From assembly GCA_019115485.1 (NCBI GenBank), contig DXDM01000035.1:1-37684 (forward strand): a stretch of 37,684 nt of DNA, written 5' to 3'. The DNA comes from Candidatus Barnesiella excrementavium. GTDB lineage: Bacteria; Bacteroidota; Bacteroidia; Bacteroidales; Barnesiellaceae. Position numbers and translations under genes: made by a program. This document shows, piece after piece, positions 1-8,206 of this stretch; positions within the stretch are counted from its first letter, which is position 1; every line of letters begins with the position of its first letter. The notes under the pieces were generated by a model. The model was not told the DNA's origin. It searched no databases and saw only the letters and a list, made by a program, of their open reading frames with translations.

Positions 1-888
1 GAAGGAGACGGCAAACAACACCAGCAAAGCAAAGAAGAGTATGTTGAAGATGGCATTGGTCGCCAAGTCGTTCAAGGCACTGGCTCCGAAGAGCAGGGTG
101 ATGAGCAGGCCTGCACCCACATAGATGACAATGATGGAGAGCCCGTAGAGAACGGCTTCGCCTATGGCTTTGCGACGGCTCTGTTGTTTTTTGAGGAAGA
201 AGCTCACCGTGAGCGGAATCATGGGCCACACACAGGGGGTGAGCAAGGCCAGCAGACCTCCTACGAAGCCCGACAGGAAGATAAACCACAAGGAATCGGT
301 ATGTACCAGGCCATTGGTACTCATGGCCTGGATTTCCGCTACAACAGGTTGCCAACCGGGTTGGTCCGTCAGGTTAGACGATGTCTTGGCGTTGAAGGCG
401 ACAGGCGTCATGACCGGGGCCGGAGCGGCTTCGGTCTGGCTTTCGCCGAATGAAAATTCATATTTAGTCGGGGGAAGGCATGTCACGTCGTTACAAGCCT
501 GGTAAGTGATGTATCCGGTAATTTTGAAATTGTCGGAATCTTCCAGCAAAAGAGTTTGTTTGAAATCGATTTTCGAGTTGTACCAGCCCAGTTTCATGTC
601 GAACAGCGAGCTGTATTCCTCGTGTGGACGTTGGGTAGGAGTCACCTTGCCTTTTAGTGACACGTTCGACAGTTCGTCGAATGAAAACGTTGTGGGGATA
701 GGACCACCCGAGGGTATGTCGGTTGCATACAAGTGCCACCCCTCTTCGATAAAGGCATGAAAAATAATTTCTCTCTCTTGGCCTTCGCCTTGCAGGGAGA
801 CTTTCCATTTGACAGGTTCCAGTATTTGTGCGGGAAGCCCGAAGCAAAGGAGCAGCCCAAGAATCGATAAAAGGAATCTTTTTTGCAT
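1..888 (-). CDS. dsbD: Thiol:disulfide interchange protein DsbD, N-terminal part (partial)
   Basis: The first 296 codons are present; the 3' end lies outside the window. DsbD carries reducing power from cytoplasmic thioredoxin across the inner membrane to periplasmic partners. Visible in order: a signal peptide (residues 1-20, ending GLPA), a DsbD-alpha-like periplasmic domain with the redox pair Cys132/Cys137 in ACNDVTC, a low-complexity linker rich in Ala/Pro, then the start of the membrane domain with the family motif TPCVWPMIPLTVSFF. The start is the ATG at 888; a -7-like element (TATCTTTG, 918-911 on the minus strand) sits just upstream. The C-terminal thioredoxin domain cannot be checked here. 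Family assignment is firm. Confidence 0.9.
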   Translation of the reverse strand, partial: MQKRFLLSILGLLLCFGLPAQILEPVKWKVSLQGEGQEREIIFHAFIEEGWHLYATDIPSGGPIPTTFSFDELSNVSLKGKVTPTQRPHEEYSSLFDMKLGWYNSKIDFKQTLLLEDSDNFKITGYITYQACNDVTCLPPTKYEFSFGESQTEAAPAPVMTPVAFNAKTSSNLTDQPGWQPVVAEIQAMSTNGLVHTDSLWFIFLSGFVGGLLALLTPCVWPMIPLTVSFFLKKQQSRRKAIGEAVLYGLSIIVIYVGAGLLITLLFGASALNDLATNAIFNILFFALLVLFAVSF

Positions 889-1025
889 AACAAGTCTTAA
901 TTTAACGGGACAAAGATAGCGTATATCCGTCAAACAGGAAACCGATTGGCCGATATGATTTGGGTAATAATAGATAAAATATGTAGATGAACAAAAATAG
1001 TGTTCGCTATATGGATAATAATTTT

Positions 1026-1111
1026 TACCTTTGTCCTTGATTGTGAAGAGTACTCTACCTGTGAATTTTACGCTTGGGGTGGGGTGTTCGCGTGTTTTTA
1101 CGTTATCTTTG
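1026..1111 (+). promoter_or_regulatory. Two candidate -7 elements upstream of nrnA
   Basis: TACCTTTG (1026-1033) and TATCTTTG (1104-1111) both match the Bacteroidetes -7 consensus TAnnTTTG. The second would give a leader of about 30 nt before the ATG at 1149. I see no good -33 match at 19-21 bp for either, so which one is used is undecided. Confidence 0.45.
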
Positions 1112-1148
1112 CACAACAAACGGAAATAGAAACCTGAAATAACGATAG

Positions 1149-2186
1149 ATGATCAACAAGATAATTGCGGAAGAGAAGATTCAACAAGTCCGTAAACTCC
1201 TGGAAAAGAAAGAAAAGATAGTAATTACCTGCCATGTTTCCCCCGATGGCGATGCCGTGGGCTCGTCGTTGGGCCTGTATCATTTTCTCGATGGGCTGGG
1301 CAAGGAGGTCAATGTAGTAGTGCCCGATTTGTTGCCCAAGAATCTGCTCTTTCTCAAAGGGACGAAAGAGATTGTCGTCTATACTCGCTATCCTGAATTT
1401 GCCGAAAAACTGATTTCGGAGGCCGAACTCATCTTCTGTCTCGATTTCAATGCCCTCAGTCGCATCGACCGGTTGCAAAAGTCGGTAGCTCTTTCCGAAG
1501 CGAAGAAGGTGCTTATCGACCATCATCTCAATCCCGAGGAGTTTTGCGACATCATCATCTCTCACCCCGAGGTGGCCTCGACCAGCGAATTGATATTCCG
1601 ACTGATTTGCCGTATGGGCATGTTCGACCGCATGCCGCTCTATTCGGCCGAAGCCATCTACACGGGCATGATGACCGATACCGGCAACTTTACCTATAAC
1701 TCGAATACGCCCGAAATTTACTATATCATTGCCGAACTGGTGAAACTGGGTATCAACAAAGACCGTATCTATGCGATGGTCTACAATACCAACACGGTCG
1801 ACAAGGTGCGTCTGAACGGATATGCCGTGAGTGAAAAGATGGAGATTTTTCCCGAGCATAAGGCGGCCCTCATATCGCTCACCCGGGAAGAGTTGAAACG
1901 GTATGACTATCACAAGGGCGACAGTGAAGGGTTGGTGAACGTTCCACTGGGTATCGAGGGGATACGTTTCTCGACCTTCTTGCGGGAGGATAAGGAGTAC
2001 ATCAAAGTGTCGATGCGCTCCAAAGGCTCATTCCCGGTCAACAAGGTGGCGGCCGAACATTTCAACGGAGGCGGACATCTGAATGCCGCCGGCGGTGAAT
2101 TTCACGGCACGATGGAAGAGGCACAGAAGCTGCTGCGCAGTATCTTGCCCCTTTACGATAAATACATGGTAAAAGACAAAGATTAA
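1149..2186 (+). CDS. nrnA: DHH/DHHA1 phosphoesterase, NrnA-like (nanoRNase / pAp phosphatase)
   Basis: A 345-residue DHH-superfamily enzyme. Visible motifs: SPDGDAVGSS (about residues 31-40), a second metal-binding stretch FCLDFNALSR, the signature IDHHLNP, DTGNFTYN, and a C-terminal DHHA1 domain ending in GGGHLNAAGG. Proteins of this size and layout degrade 2-5 nt RNA remnants and in several bacteria dephosphorylate 3'-phosphoadenosine 5'-phosphate. All catalytic-type motifs are intact. It is first in an apparent operon with a DUF4827 lipoprotein (13-nt gap) and glmM. The family is certain; the exact substrate is inferred. Confidence 0.88.
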   Translation: MINKIIAEEKIQQVRKLLEKKEKIVITCHVSPDGDAVGSSLGLYHFLDGLGKEVNVVVPDLLPKNLLFLKGTKEIVVYTRYPEFAEKLISEAELIFCLDFNALSRIDRLQKSVALSEAKKVLIDHHLNPEEFCDIIISHPEVASTSELIFRLICRMGMFDRMPLYSAEAIYTGMMTDTGNFTYNSNTPEIYYIIAELVKLGINKDRIYAMVYNTNTVDKVRLNGYAVSEKMEIFPEHKAALISLTREELKRYDYHKGDSEGLVNVPLGIEGIRFSTFLREDKEYIKVSMRSKGSFPVNKVAAEHFNGGGHLNAAGGEFHGTMEEAQKLLRSILPLYDKYMVKDKD

Positions 2187-2199
2187 TAGATTGATAAAT

Positions 2200-2787
2200 A
2201 TGAACAAGTTAGCACGTGTTTTTTTGTTTTTGATAGCTGGTGTATCCTTGCTGTCGTCGTGTAATGACGGTAAATCCTATGCCGATTTGTTGAAAGAAGA
2301 GGACAAGGCAGTGAAGGCATTTCTGGCCAACAAGATAGTTATCAACGAGATTCCGGCCGACTCGGTGTTTATCACCCTGCAAGATGTACCCGACAACGAT
2401 ACGCTGGCCGTACCCTATTACCAACTCGACAGCGACGGTAATGTCTATATGCAGGTGCTCGAAGCCGGCGATCTGAACGACCGTTTCGAGACGGGCGACG
2501 ATGTCAACTTGCGTTTCTTGCGTTATGACTTGAAAGCTTTGGTCAATGGAGAGAATCCCACGCCGATGGGCAATGCCAACAGTCCTTCCAGCTACATCAC
2601 GATTCGATTTGGTGAAACCACCTTGTCGTCGACCACCCAATATGGCACGGGAATACAATATCCCATGTATTTCCTGGGGAATGAGTGCCACGTGAATCTG
2701 ATTATACGGGCCAAGGCCGGATTTACCTCCGAAACCTCGACCGTGATGCCCTATTTGTATGATATACGATATAACAAGTCAAAATAA
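2200..2787 (+). CDS. DUF4827-type lipoprotein
   Basis: A 195-residue protein. An in-frame TTG at 2191 would add three residues, but the ATG at 2200 starts cleanly at MNKLARVF and places a lipoprotein signal peptide with lipobox LLSSC at the N terminus. The mature part has no recognisable catalytic motif; it resembles the Bacteroidales family DUF4827, some members of which are compared with FKBP-type peptidyl-prolyl isomerases. Only 9 nt separate it from glmM, so co-transcription with nrnA and glmM is likely. Function unknown; envelope location inferred from the lipobox. Confidence 0.75.
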   Translation: MNKLARVFLFLIAGVSLLSSCNDGKSYADLLKEEDKAVKAFLANKIVINEIPADSVFITLQDVPDNDTLAVPYYQLDSDGNVYMQVLEAGDLNDRFETGDDVNLRFLRYDLKALVNGENPTPMGNANSPSSYITIRFGETTLSSTTQYGTGIQYPMYFLGNECHVNLIIRAKAGFTSETSTVMPYLYDIRYNKSK

Positions 2788-2796
2788 AACTTTTAT

Positions 2797-4188
2797 ATGT
2801 CTCTCATTAAATCTATTTCAGGAATCCGGGGTACTATCGGAGGACGGGTAGGCGAAGGTCTCAATCCGCTCGATATCGTCAAGTTTACGGCAGCGTATGC
2901 TACCTTTATCCGTAAAAACTCACCGGTAAAGAGCAACAAGATTGTGGTAGGACGCGATGCCCGCATCTCTGGCGAAATGGTGAAACATACGGTTATCGGC
3001 ACCCTTATGGGTATGGGATTCGATGTAGTGAATATCGGACTGGCAACGACTCCGACCACCGAGATTGCCGTAACCCAGGAACGGGCTTGCGGTGGAATCA
3101 TCTTGACGGCCAGCCATAACCCCAAGCAATGGAATGCCCTGAAATTGTTGAACGAGAAAGGCGAGTTTCTGAATGCTGCCGAAGGACAGGAGGTGCTGCG
3201 CATTGCCGAAGCCGAGGATTTTGATTTTGCCGAGGTCGATGCATTGGGCCATTTGTATGAGAACAACACTTACGCACAGAAACATATCGAGAGTGTGTTG
3301 GCTTTGGATTTGGTCGATGTCGAGGCCATTCGGGCCGCCCGTTTTACGGTTGCCGTCGACTGTGTCAACTCAGTGGGAGGTATCGTTATCCCGGCCTTGT
3401 TGAAGGCGTTGGGGGTAGAAAATATCATCGAACTCAACTGTACCCCCGACGGGAATTTCCCGCATAACCCCGAGCCGTTGCCTGAGAATCTCACCCAGAT
3501 TGCCGGTGTGATGAAAGAGGGGCGTGCCGATGTGGGTTTCGTGGTCGACCCCGATGTAGACCGTCTGGCCATCGTCTGTGAAAACGGCGATATGTTTGTC
3601 GAGGAGTATACGTTGGTAGCCGTGGCCGATTATGTGTTGAAACACACACCGGGGAATACGGTTTCCAACCTCAGTTCGTCGAGAGCCCTTCGCGACGTGA
3701 CCCGCTCGTACGGGCAGCAGTATCATGCCGCTGCCGTGGGCGAGGTGAATGTGGTGACGATGATGAAGCAGACCCATGCCGTCATCGGCGGCGAAGGTAA
3801 CGGCGGGGTCATCTACCCGGCCAGCCATTACGGTCGCGATGCCTTGGTAGGTATCGCCCTGTTCCTCTCGCATCTGGCCAAGGAGAAAAAGACGGTGAGC
3901 CAGTTGAAGGCTACCTATCCGGCATACAGCATTGCCAAACAGAAAATTCAGTTGACACCCGATATCGATGTTGATGCTCTGCTGGCTGCCGTTAAGGACA
4001 AATATGCCCAGTATGATATTACCGACATCGACGGTGTGAAGATTGATTTTCCCGACAGTTGGGTACACCTGCGCAAGTCGAATACCGAACCTATCATACG
4101 GGTCTACTCCGAGGCTCGTACTCCCGAACTGGCCGAAGAGGCTGCGGCCGGTGTGATGGCTGTGATCACTGAAATGACCAGGAAATAA
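2797..4188 (+). CDS. glmM: Phosphoglucosamine mutase family protein (GlmM)
   Basis: A 463-residue alpha-D-phosphohexomutase. The phosphoserine loop TASHNPKQWN has the catalytic Ser at about residue 106, the metal-binding loop is DPDVDRLAIV (about 247-256), the sugar-specificity loop is GEGNGGVIYP, and the phosphate-binding loop near the C terminus is RKSNTEPIIRVYSEA. The residues point to GlmM, which converts glucosamine-6-P to glucosamine-1-P for peptidoglycan and LPS precursors. Some Bacteroidales paralogues act as phosphomannomutase/phosphoglucomutase, so specificity is inferred. It is the last gene of the nrnA operon and is followed by a terminator. Confidence 0.85.
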   Translation: MSLIKSISGIRGTIGGRVGEGLNPLDIVKFTAAYATFIRKNSPVKSNKIVVGRDARISGEMVKHTVIGTLMGMGFDVVNIGLATTPTTEIAVTQERACGGIILTASHNPKQWNALKLLNEKGEFLNAAEGQEVLRIAEAEDFDFAEVDALGHLYENNTYAQKHIESVLALDLVDVEAIRAARFTVAVDCVNSVGGIVIPALLKALGVENIIELNCTPDGNFPHNPEPLPENLTQIAGVMKEGRADVGFVVDPDVDRLAIVCENGDMFVEEYTLVAVADYVLKHTPGNTVSNLSSSRALRDVTRSYGQQYHAAAVGEVNVVTMMKQTHAVIGGEGNGGVIYPASHYGRDALVGIALFLSHLAKEKKTVSQLKATYPAYSIAKQKIQLTPDIDVDALLAAVKDKYAQYDITDIDGVKIDFPDSWVHLRKSNTEPIIRVYSEARTPELAEEAAAGVMAVITEMTRK

Positions 4189-4191
4189 ACG

Positions 4192-4205
4192 GTAGAGATC
4201 TCTAC
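4192..4205. repeat. 14-bp perfect palindrome after glmM
   Basis: GTAGAGATCTCTAC begins three bases after the glmM stop and is followed by a further partial copy (ATCTCTAC). It lies just before the terminator hairpin. It may only be part of the 3' UTR fold; no binding protein can be named. Confidence 0.4.
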
Positions 4206-4216
4206 ATCTCTACATG

Positions 4217-4248
4217 ACAAAGGGCGCCCCTTTGGAAGTGCCCTTTGT
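4217..4248. terminator. Bidirectional terminator between glmM and the FNT channel
   Basis: A perfect 9-bp stem, ACAAAGGGC (4217-4225) and GCCCTTTGT (4240-4248), lies between the convergent glmM and formate/nitrite channel genes. The flanking T run is short, so efficiency is uncertain, but the position suits both genes. Confidence 0.7.
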
Positions 4249-4272
4249 TATATGATGGGGGTAGTAACGCAG

Positions 4273-5055
4273 TTACTTGCGATAGTAGAGATAGGTATAG
4301 AGGCAGCCTACAAACAGGGCTCCTCCCACGATGTTGCCTAAGGTCGCCGGTACAAGGTTATCAACCAGAAAATCGCCCCAGCCAACTGCGGCACCCTGCA
4401 ACATGCCCAGCGGGATAAAGAACATGTTGGCAATGCTGTGTTCGTAACCGATGGCCACGAAGCACATCACCGGAAACCACAGTCCCATCATCTTACCAGC
4501 GGTGGAGTGGGCACTGAATCCCAGCCAGACGGCCAGGCACACCAGCCAGTTGGCCCCGATACCCTTGACAAATACCACCCACCAGGGCATGCTCACTTTG
4601 GCCTGGGCTATCTGTATGATGGCACTCTTCCACGGGTCGGCATCGACGATGCCCGCGCACCAAATCATCACATAGACAAAGCATATCGCACCGATAAAGT
4701 TACCGATATAGACCAGCACCCAGTTTTTCAACACGGGTGCCCAACCGTATTTCCGATTCATCAACCCCGGAATCAGTACCGCATTGTTGCCGGTGAAGAG
4801 TTCGGCCCCGGCCAATACGACCAAGATGAGACCAAGAGGGAACATGCAGCCCGACAGCAGCCGTTGCAGCCCGGGATTGTGGGTGGTCCATTCGGGGAAT
4901 CCGTAGCCGATCAGTAGAGAAAGCAGTCCACCCATGGCAATATAGATACCGGCCAGCATGGCGGCGACGAGGGTGCGAGGAGTGGACAATGCAATTTTGC
5001 CAAAAGCCGCCCGTTCGACCTGGGCGACGATTTCAGAAGGTGTGGAGAATGACAT
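4273..5055 (-). CDS. Formate/nitrite transporter family (FNT) channel
   Basis: A 260-residue integral membrane protein with about six hydrophobic segments and FNT-type features: an N-terminal amphipathic stretch (SFSTPSEIVAQVERAA), GCMFPLGLILVVLAGAELFTGN, NWLVCLAVWLGFSA and a C-terminal GNIVGGALFVG. FNT proteins form pentameric channels for formate, nitrite, hydrosulfide or lactate. An upstream TTG would add two residues; the ATG at 5055 gives the better N terminus. It appears monocistronic, with a terminator on its 3' side at 4217-4248. The transported anion cannot be told; formate is plausible for an anaerobic fermenter. Confidence 0.85.
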   Translation of the reverse strand: MSFSTPSEIVAQVERAAFGKIALSTPRTLVAAMLAGIYIAMGGLLSLLIGYGFPEWTTHNPGLQRLLSGCMFPLGLILVVLAGAELFTGNNAVLIPGLMNRKYGWAPVLKNWVLVYIGNFIGAICFVYVMIWCAGIVDADPWKSAIIQIAQAKVSMPWWVVFVKGIGANWLVCLAVWLGFSAHSTAGKMMGLWFPVMCFVAIGYEHSIANMFFIPLGMLQGAAVGWGDFLVDNLVPATLGNIVGGALFVGCLYTYLYYRK

Positions 5056-5094
5056 AAGCAATAGCTTTGAAAATTTATGAGTGATTTACAGGGT

Positions 5095-5122
5095 AATAAA
5101 AAAACTGCATCGTGGGGTGCAG
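5095..5122 (-). terminator. Intrinsic terminator downstream of the dipeptide epimerase
   Basis: Read on the minus strand, a CTGCA...TGCAG hairpin (5122-5105) is followed directly by seven T's (5104-5098). It sits about 20 nt after the epimerase stop codon and before the FNT gene. Confidence 0.7.
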
Positions 5123-5141
5123 CTTTGTGTATGGAGTCGGA

Positions 5142-6272
5142 TTAGAGGGGTACGACACCGATACCGGGACGGTTGGGCAGCGAAATCTTCCCGTCGACGA
5201 TTTTCATGCCGTCGAACAGGTCGTTGGCAATGAGCAGGTTGCCGTCGAGATCGGCCCAGTCGACCAGCGGCGAGAGTTGTGCGGCGGCCGAGACGGCACA
5301 CGAGGTCTCGGTCATGCAGCCCACCATCACTTTCATGTCGAGGGCGCGGGCCAGTATCGCCATCTGATAGGCTTCGTGCATGCCCGTGCTCTTCATCAGT
5401 TTGATATTGATACCGTCGTAAAGGCCGTAGGCTCGACGCACATCGGGCAGACGTTGCAGAAACTCGTCGGCAATGAGGGGCAACGAGGCGCGCTCGTGCA
5501 ACCAGGCCTGTTCGTCAATCATCTCCTTGGGCATGGGTTGCTCCACGAAGAGGCAGTTTTGCTCTTTGAGCCATTCAATCATTTCGAGGGCATACTCTTT
5601 CGAACTCCACCCCTGGTTGGCATCGACACAGATGGGACGGTCGGTCTCGGAGCGAATGATGCGCACCAGCTCCTTGTCGTTGTCGAGTCCCATTTTAATC
5701 TTCAAGATGCGATAGGGGGCGGCCTCTTTCAGTTTCTGTCGCACCACCTCCTCGGTATCGATACCGATGGTAAACGAGGTGGCCGGTGCCTTTTCGGGAG
5801 AGAGACCCCAGATGCGGTACCAGGGTTGACCCATGATTTTTCCCAGCAGGTCATGCAGGGCAATGTCGACCGAGGCTTTGGCCGCCCGATTGTCGGGGGC
5901 TACCGAGTCGATGTAGTCGAGAATCTCTTCCAGTCGGAAGGGATCGGTAAATTGTGAGAGGTCGAGTTGCCCGAGAAACCGGCAGACCGACTCTTGAGTT
6001 TCGCCCAGGTAGGGTGGCATCGAGGCCTCGCCATAGCCGATATAGTCGCCGTAACGCAGTTGCACCTGCACGTCGGGGGTGTGGGTGCGGGAGTTCTTGG
6101 CCAGGTTGAAGGCGTGTTTCAGTTTCAAGTCATAGGGCTTGAACAAAAGTTCCAGCCGGTCGCTTCCGGCTGTTCGGGGAGCAGGGGTACTGCACCCGGT
6201 GAAGAGGGAGGGAGCCAGGCTCAATCCCAGGGTGCCCAGGGCACTTGTGCGAATGAAATCTCGTCGGTCCAT
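5142..6272 (-). CDS. Dipeptide epimerase (L-Ala-D/L-Glu epimerase, enolase superfamily), exported form
   Basis: A 376-residue muconate-lactonizing subgroup enolase-superfamily protein. Visible are the KIKMG lysine motif, metal ligands in CVDANQGW, FVEQPM and IADE, and the second-lysine strand INIKLMKSTG. Enzymes with these features interconvert L-Ala-D-Glu and L-Ala-L-Glu released from murein. The N terminus is unusual for a usually cytoplasmic enzyme: MDRRDFIRTSALG is a twin-arginine-type signal, followed by a hydrophobic segment and a lipobox-like LFTGC (Cys at about 26). The gene follows the NlpC/P60 gene by 8 nt, matching a two-step pathway. Family firm; substrate inferred from residues and neighbour. 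Confidence 0.88.
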   Translation of the reverse strand: MDRRDFIRTSALGTLGLSLAPSLFTGCSTPAPRTAGSDRLELLFKPYDLKLKHAFNLAKNSRTHTPDVQVQLRYGDYIGYGEASMPPYLGETQESVCRFLGQLDLSQFTDPFRLEEILDYIDSVAPDNRAAKASVDIALHDLLGKIMGQPWYRIWGLSPEKAPATSFTIGIDTEEVVRQKLKEAAPYRILKIKMGLDNDKELVRIIRSETDRPICVDANQGWSSKEYALEMIEWLKEQNCLFVEQPMPKEMIDEQAWLHERASLPLIADEFLQRLPDVRRAYGLYDGINIKLMKSTGMHEAYQMAILARALDMKVMVGCMTETSCAVSAAAQLSPLVDWADLDGNLLIANDLFDGMKIVDGKISLPNRPGIGVVPL

Positions 6273-6280
6273 GGTGAGTC

Positions 6281-7453
6281 TTATTTTTGATTGAAATACC
6301 AGGGGTGAGCCTTGACGGCTGTGATACCAGGTGTTCCTATTCGGGTTTTAATGCGGCTGATGCTCAGGAAATCGTCGGGCCGGTAGTCGGGAGCCGACGG
6401 GTCGAGGCTGTTGAACTTTACCTGTCCCGAGCAGTGTATGTAGCGTCCGTTGTCGAGGTAGAGGCCCACGTGGTCCACTCTGCCCCGAGCATTGCCGAAG
6501 AAGAGCAAATCGCCCGTCTGGCAGGTTGCCCAGCGGCCGGCGGGAATGATTTCGCCCGTGAGAGCCTGTTGTGAGGCGTCGCGAGCCAGTATGACTCCAC
6601 CGCAGAAATAGGCGGTCTTTACAAAGCCCGAACAGTCGGCACCCTTGACTGATGTTCCGCCCCACAGATAGGTCGAGCCCATCATCGTTCGGGCTGTTTG
6701 CAGTACGGCGTCCAGGTCGAACGGTCGGGCAGCCCACTGGTTCAAATCGCAACACTCGTCGCTTTTCAAAAAGCCTTTCCGGCCATCGGGGAAAATCACG
6801 GGAACGAATCCTTTGCGGGCCTTCCCGTCAGCTTGCAGAATGGCACCGGCCACGATGTCCGACACGATACCGGCTTGTCGGTTGGGGGCATCGTAGACAA
6901 ATCCCTGAAAACCGGTATAGATATACCGGGCAGCTTCTCGCCAACCATTCCACCCGGCTTCGTCTTGCAGGGTAATTGAGTTGGCCGGAACCCAACTGAT
7001 GTAACGGTCGGGGGTCTGTACCCGAAACCACTCGCCCTGCTGTTGCAAGACCCGCAGGGGCGTGCCCAAGATGGCTTGTGTGACCATCTCGGCCGAGTGA
7101 CGGGAGTCGCTGCGCAGACTGGCACAACAGACCGTGACCAAGGCTCGGGTGCGGTTGCCCAATGCCGAGTCGGGCAGTAGCTTTATCCGGTTGACACAGA
7201 TGATGCCGGCTGCACTGAGTTGTTGCAGCAAAGTCTCGATGGCCCGGGGATTATCGCAACTTCCTTTCAGGATATAGCTCGAATCGTTTGACATCTCGGC
7301 CGAGAGGTCGAATAGGGCTGTCCGGGAGTCGGGGGCATATTGCCGGCGAATCTGTTCGATAGACGTTTGTACGATAGATGTTTGAGCCATAGCGGTGAGG
7401 GTCGCACACAGGAGCAAAAGGCCGCCTGTAATTTTGATAATCGATTTGAGCAT
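6281..7453 (-). CDS. SH3b-NlpC/P60 gamma-D-glutamyl endopeptidase (YkfC-like)
   Basis: Taken from the ATG at 7453, 390 residues; longer in-frame starts upstream lack a signal peptide at their N terminus. Signal peptide ending ATLTAMA, then two bacterial SH3-like segments (TPLRVLQQQGEWFRVQ..WVPA and GKARKGFVPVIFPDGRKGFL), then the NlpC/P60 domain with catalytic Cys in GADCSGFV, His in DHVGLYL and the polar third residue in RYIHCSG. YkfC-type enzymes cut L-Ala-gamma-D-Glu from recycled murein peptides, the substrate of the epimerase encoded 8 nt downstream. Two minus-strand TATTTTTG -7 elements (7489-7482, 7533-7526) precede it. Confidence 0.88.
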   Translation of the reverse strand: MLKSIIKITGGLLLLCATLTAMAQTSIVQTSIEQIRRQYAPDSRTALFDLSAEMSNDSSYILKGSCDNPRAIETLLQQLSAAGIICVNRIKLLPDSALGNRTRALVTVCCASLRSDSRHSAEMVTQAILGTPLRVLQQQGEWFRVQTPDRYISWVPANSITLQDEAGWNGWREAARYIYTGFQGFVYDAPNRQAGIVSDIVAGAILQADGKARKGFVPVIFPDGRKGFLKSDECCDLNQWAARPFDLDAVLQTARTMMGSTYLWGGTSVKGADCSGFVKTAYFCGGVILARDASQQALTGEIIPAGRWATCQTGDLLFFGNARGRVDHVGLYLDNGRYIHCSGQVKFNSLDPSAPDYRPDDFLSISRIKTRIGTPGITAVKAHPWYFNQK

Positions 7454-7558
7454 AAGTTGAGGACGAATATGAATCGGTAGACAAAAATAGGTATGAAACT
7501 TAATATTTCCTATCTTTCTGCCCGACAAAAATAGCCGTCTCCCAACTTTTTGTTGTCG

Positions 7559-8206
7559 TTATCGTGCCAGCTCAATTTGCGGTAATACCCAGAAGTGAGC
7601 TTCGGGGTGTTGCTTTTCAAGGTAGGTTCTCAAATAGGCTTCGGTGTCGGCATCGATAAATTCGTCGCTCTTGGGATAGGTGTTGTAGACCAGTCCATAG
7701 AGTGGTATGTCTCTCTTTTCCAAGGCTTCGATGGATAGCAACGTGTGGTTGATGCTGCCCAGACGTCCCGAGGTAACCAGAATCACAGGCAGCTCATGGT
7801 CGGCTATGTAGTCGATGGTGAGGTAGTCGCGGGTGATAGGCACCATCAGTCCGCCGGCCCCTTCGAGCAGCACCACGTCGTAGCGGTCGCGCAGAATACG
7901 GGTCGACTCGGCAATCTTGTCGATGGGAATTGTCTGGTGGTCTATCTCGGCGGCCAGGTGAGGCGAGGCCGGATAGGAGTAGACGATGGGGAAGGTGATG
8001 TGCTCGCGGTCCTCCTCGGTAAAGGGGATTCCCATAATCTCGCGGTGCAGGTCGATATCTTCGGAGTGACCCACATTGCCGGTCTGAATCATCTTTTGAG
8101 TGATGGTCTTGATGCCCTGGCGGTTCCATTCGCGAGCCAGCCAGCCGGTTGCATAGCTTTTACCGATGTTGGTGTCGATGCCGGTAATGAAAAAAGTTCC
8201 TTTCAT
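7559..8206 (-). CDS. bioD: ATP-dependent dethiobiotin synthetase BioD
   Basis: 215 residues. The N-terminal P-loop is FFITGIDTNIGKSY and the ligand loop is LLEGAGGLMVPI. BioD closes the ureido ring of 7,8-diaminopelargonate using CO2 and ATP, the penultimate step to biotin. The start ATG at 8206 overlaps the stop of the preceding BioG-BioC gene as ATGA, so translation is probably coupled. It is the last gene of the bioA-F-GC-D operon. No bioB follows; the next gene is the NlpC/P60 endopeptidase after about 105 nt. Confidence 0.93.
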   Translation of the reverse strand: MKGTFFITGIDTNIGKSYATGWLAREWNRQGIKTITQKMIQTGNVGHSEDIDLHREIMGIPFTEEDREHITFPIVYSYPASPHLAAEIDHQTIPIDKIAESTRILRDRYDVVLLEGAGGLMVPITRDYLTIDYIADHELPVILVTSGRLGSINHTLLSIEALEKRDIPLYGLVYNTYPKSDEFIDADTEAYLRTYLEKQHPEAHFWVLPQIELAR

